Assembly (NCBI GenBank): GCA_030639985.1 | Contig: DAOWKG010000279.1 | Coordinates: 1 to 8,458, forward strand | Length of the DNA: 8,458 nt | Direction of reading: 5' to 3' | Source: Desulfuromonadaceae bacterium | GTDB taxonomy: Bacteria; Desulfobacterota; Desulfuromonadia; Desulfuromonadales; Geopsychrobacteraceae | Shown: positions 7,394 to 8,458 of the stretch, in pieces | Layout: the number at the start of each line of letters is the position of its first letter | Numbering within the stretch: position 1 is the stretch's first letter | The notes under the pieces: model-generated | Told to the model about the DNA's origin: nothing | Database searches by the model: none | What the model saw: only the letters and a program-made list of their open reading frames with translations | Translations under genes and position numbers: made by a program

Positions 7394-8458
7394 TCAGGCT
7401 ACAAACTGACTTTTGAATTCTTCAAGAGCAGACTTGATACGACCTTCAAGGTCATCATCAATGGCAGCTTTTGCGGTCAGATCTTTAATAACATCGGCGT
7501 GTTGTGCATCCATAAATGCGAGCATTTCGCTCTCATATTTAAGCACGGAGGTAGCAGGGTACTCATCAACATAGCCGTTGTTAACAGCATAGATGGCAAG
7601 AACCTGAATCGCAACCGGTAGCGGCTTATACTGACCCTGCTTGAGAACTTCGACCAAACGGGCACCGCGATTAAGCTGGGCTTGGGTCGCAGCATCAAGG
7701 TCAGAACCAAACTGGGCAAATGCCGCCATTTCACGATACTGTGCCAGTGCCAAGCGCAAGGTACCAGCAACTTGTTTCATCGCTTTTACCTGAGCTGCAC
7801 CACCAACCCGTGAAACCGACAAACCAACGTTGATTGCTGGTCGCACACCAGAGTAGAACAGATCGGTCTCGAGGAATATCTGACCATCAGTTATCGAAAT
7901 AACATTGGTAGGGATATAGGCCGAAACGTCGCCTGCTTGAGTTTCAATGATAGGTAGGGCAGTCAAAGAACCTGCACCTTCAGCATCACTCAATTTTGCT
8001 GCCCGCTCCAGTAACCGGCTGTGGATGTAGAAAACATCGCCAGGGAACGCTTCGCGACCAGGGGGACGCCGGAGCAACAAGGAAAGCTGACGATAAGCAA
8101 CTGCCTGCTTGGAAAGATCATCATAAACAATCAGACCATGGCGACCATTATCACGGAAGTACTCGGCAATGGTAACACCGGTATACGGTGAAATAAATTG
8201 CAGTGGCGCCGGATCGGACGCGGTTGCCGAAACAACAATGGTGTATTCCATCGCACCGTGCTGCCGTAGTTTTTCAACTACCTGAGCAACGGTAGAACGT
8301 TTCTGGCCAATAGCAACGTAGACACAAATAACGCCATTGCCTTTTTGGTTGATAATGGTATCAATTGCAACCGCAGTTTTACCGGTTTGCCGGTCACCGA
8401 TAATCAGTTCCCGTTGACCCCGGCCAATTGGTACCATGGCATCAATCGCTTTAAGTCC
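7394..8458 (-). CDS. atpA: F1Fo ATP synthase alpha subunit, C-terminal 354 residues (partial)
   Basis: Alpha forms the F1 hexamer with beta and carries the non-catalytic nucleotide sites. The frame stays open to the window edge, beginning [20 protein letters not shown], so the 5' part (about 148 residues by comparison with E. coli alpha) lies beyond base 8458; the internal ATG at 8437 is not the start. The P-loop GDRQTGKT is at fragment residues 21-28. Other marks are [44 protein letters not shown] and the signature [14 protein letters not shown], which contains the arginine that reaches into the beta active site. The C-terminal helical domain ends [14 protein letters not shown] and the stop is TGA at 7396-7394. 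No defect is visible. The wording of the core is very close to Geobacter-type alpha subunits, the main basis for the taxonomic guess. Confidence 0.98.
   Translation of the reverse strand, partial: GLKAIDAMVPIGRGQRELIIGDRQTGKTAVAIDTIINQKGNGVICVYVAIGQKRSTVAQVVEKLRQHGAMEYTIVVSATASDPAPLQFISPYTGVTIAEYFRDNGRHGLIVYDDLSKQAVAYRQLSLLLRRPPGREAFPGDVFYIHSRLLERAAKLSDAEGAGSLTALPIIETQAGDVSAYIPTNVISITDGQIFLETDLFYSGVRPAINVGLSVSRVGGAAQVKAMKQVAGTLRLALAQYREMAAFAQFGSDLDAATQAQLNRGARLVEVLKQGQYKPLPVAIQVLAIYAVNNGYVDEYPATSVLKYESEMLAFMDAQHADVIKDLTAKAAIDDDLEGRIKSALEEFKSQFVA

Overview
The window looks like a chromosomal segment of a Desulfuromonadales-type (Geobacter/Pelobacter-like) bacterium. This is inferred from how closely the F1 ATP synthase subunits match remembered proteins of that group, from the atpA-atpG-atpD-atpC order, and from a tRNA-Pro remnant of similar flavour. 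No database search was possible, so the taxonomy is an inference. Base composition looks moderate and even, with no obvious foreign island.

Layout. Bases 2-331 (+) hold the C-terminal end of an unrecognised gene that runs in from the left edge. It faces a TSUP/YfcA-type membrane transporter gene on the minus strand (375-1139). Upstream of that gene, on the same strand, lie a strong intrinsic terminator (1169-1204) and, before it, the degenerate 3' part of a tRNA-Pro(UGG) gene (1210-1264). A 357-base gap without protein genes ends at a 64-residue single-span membrane protein (1497-1691, +). Next come a GlxA-type DJ-1/AraC transcriptional regulator (start best placed at 1860, ends 2831, +) and a membrane diguanylate cyclase with dCache, HAMP and GGDEF domains (2900-4498, +). 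The right half is the distal part of the F1Fo ATP synthase operon on the minus strand: atpA (partial, cut by the right edge), atpG, atpD and atpC. It ends at a clear intrinsic terminator (4531-4558), where it converges on the diguanylate cyclase gene.

How the parts work together. The four atp genes encode the alpha, gamma, beta and epsilon subunits of one rotary enzyme and are spaced as an operon; only the atpG-atpD gap holds an extra hairpin, placed next to the atpD ribosome binding site. The regulator and the diguanylate cyclase are co-directional with a 68-base gap and may be read together, but nothing proves a shared pathway. The transporter gene has a consensus -10 box so close to its ATG that a leaderless message is plausible.

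I found no CRISPR array, insertion sequence, toxin-antitoxin pair, defence gene or obviously new multi-gene system. The points worth a second look are modest: the tRNA-Pro remnant with its orphan terminator, the possible leaderless transporter, an inverted repeat that could hide the regulator's ribosome binding site, and an apparently intact amino-acid-type ligand motif in the diguanylate cyclase sensor.
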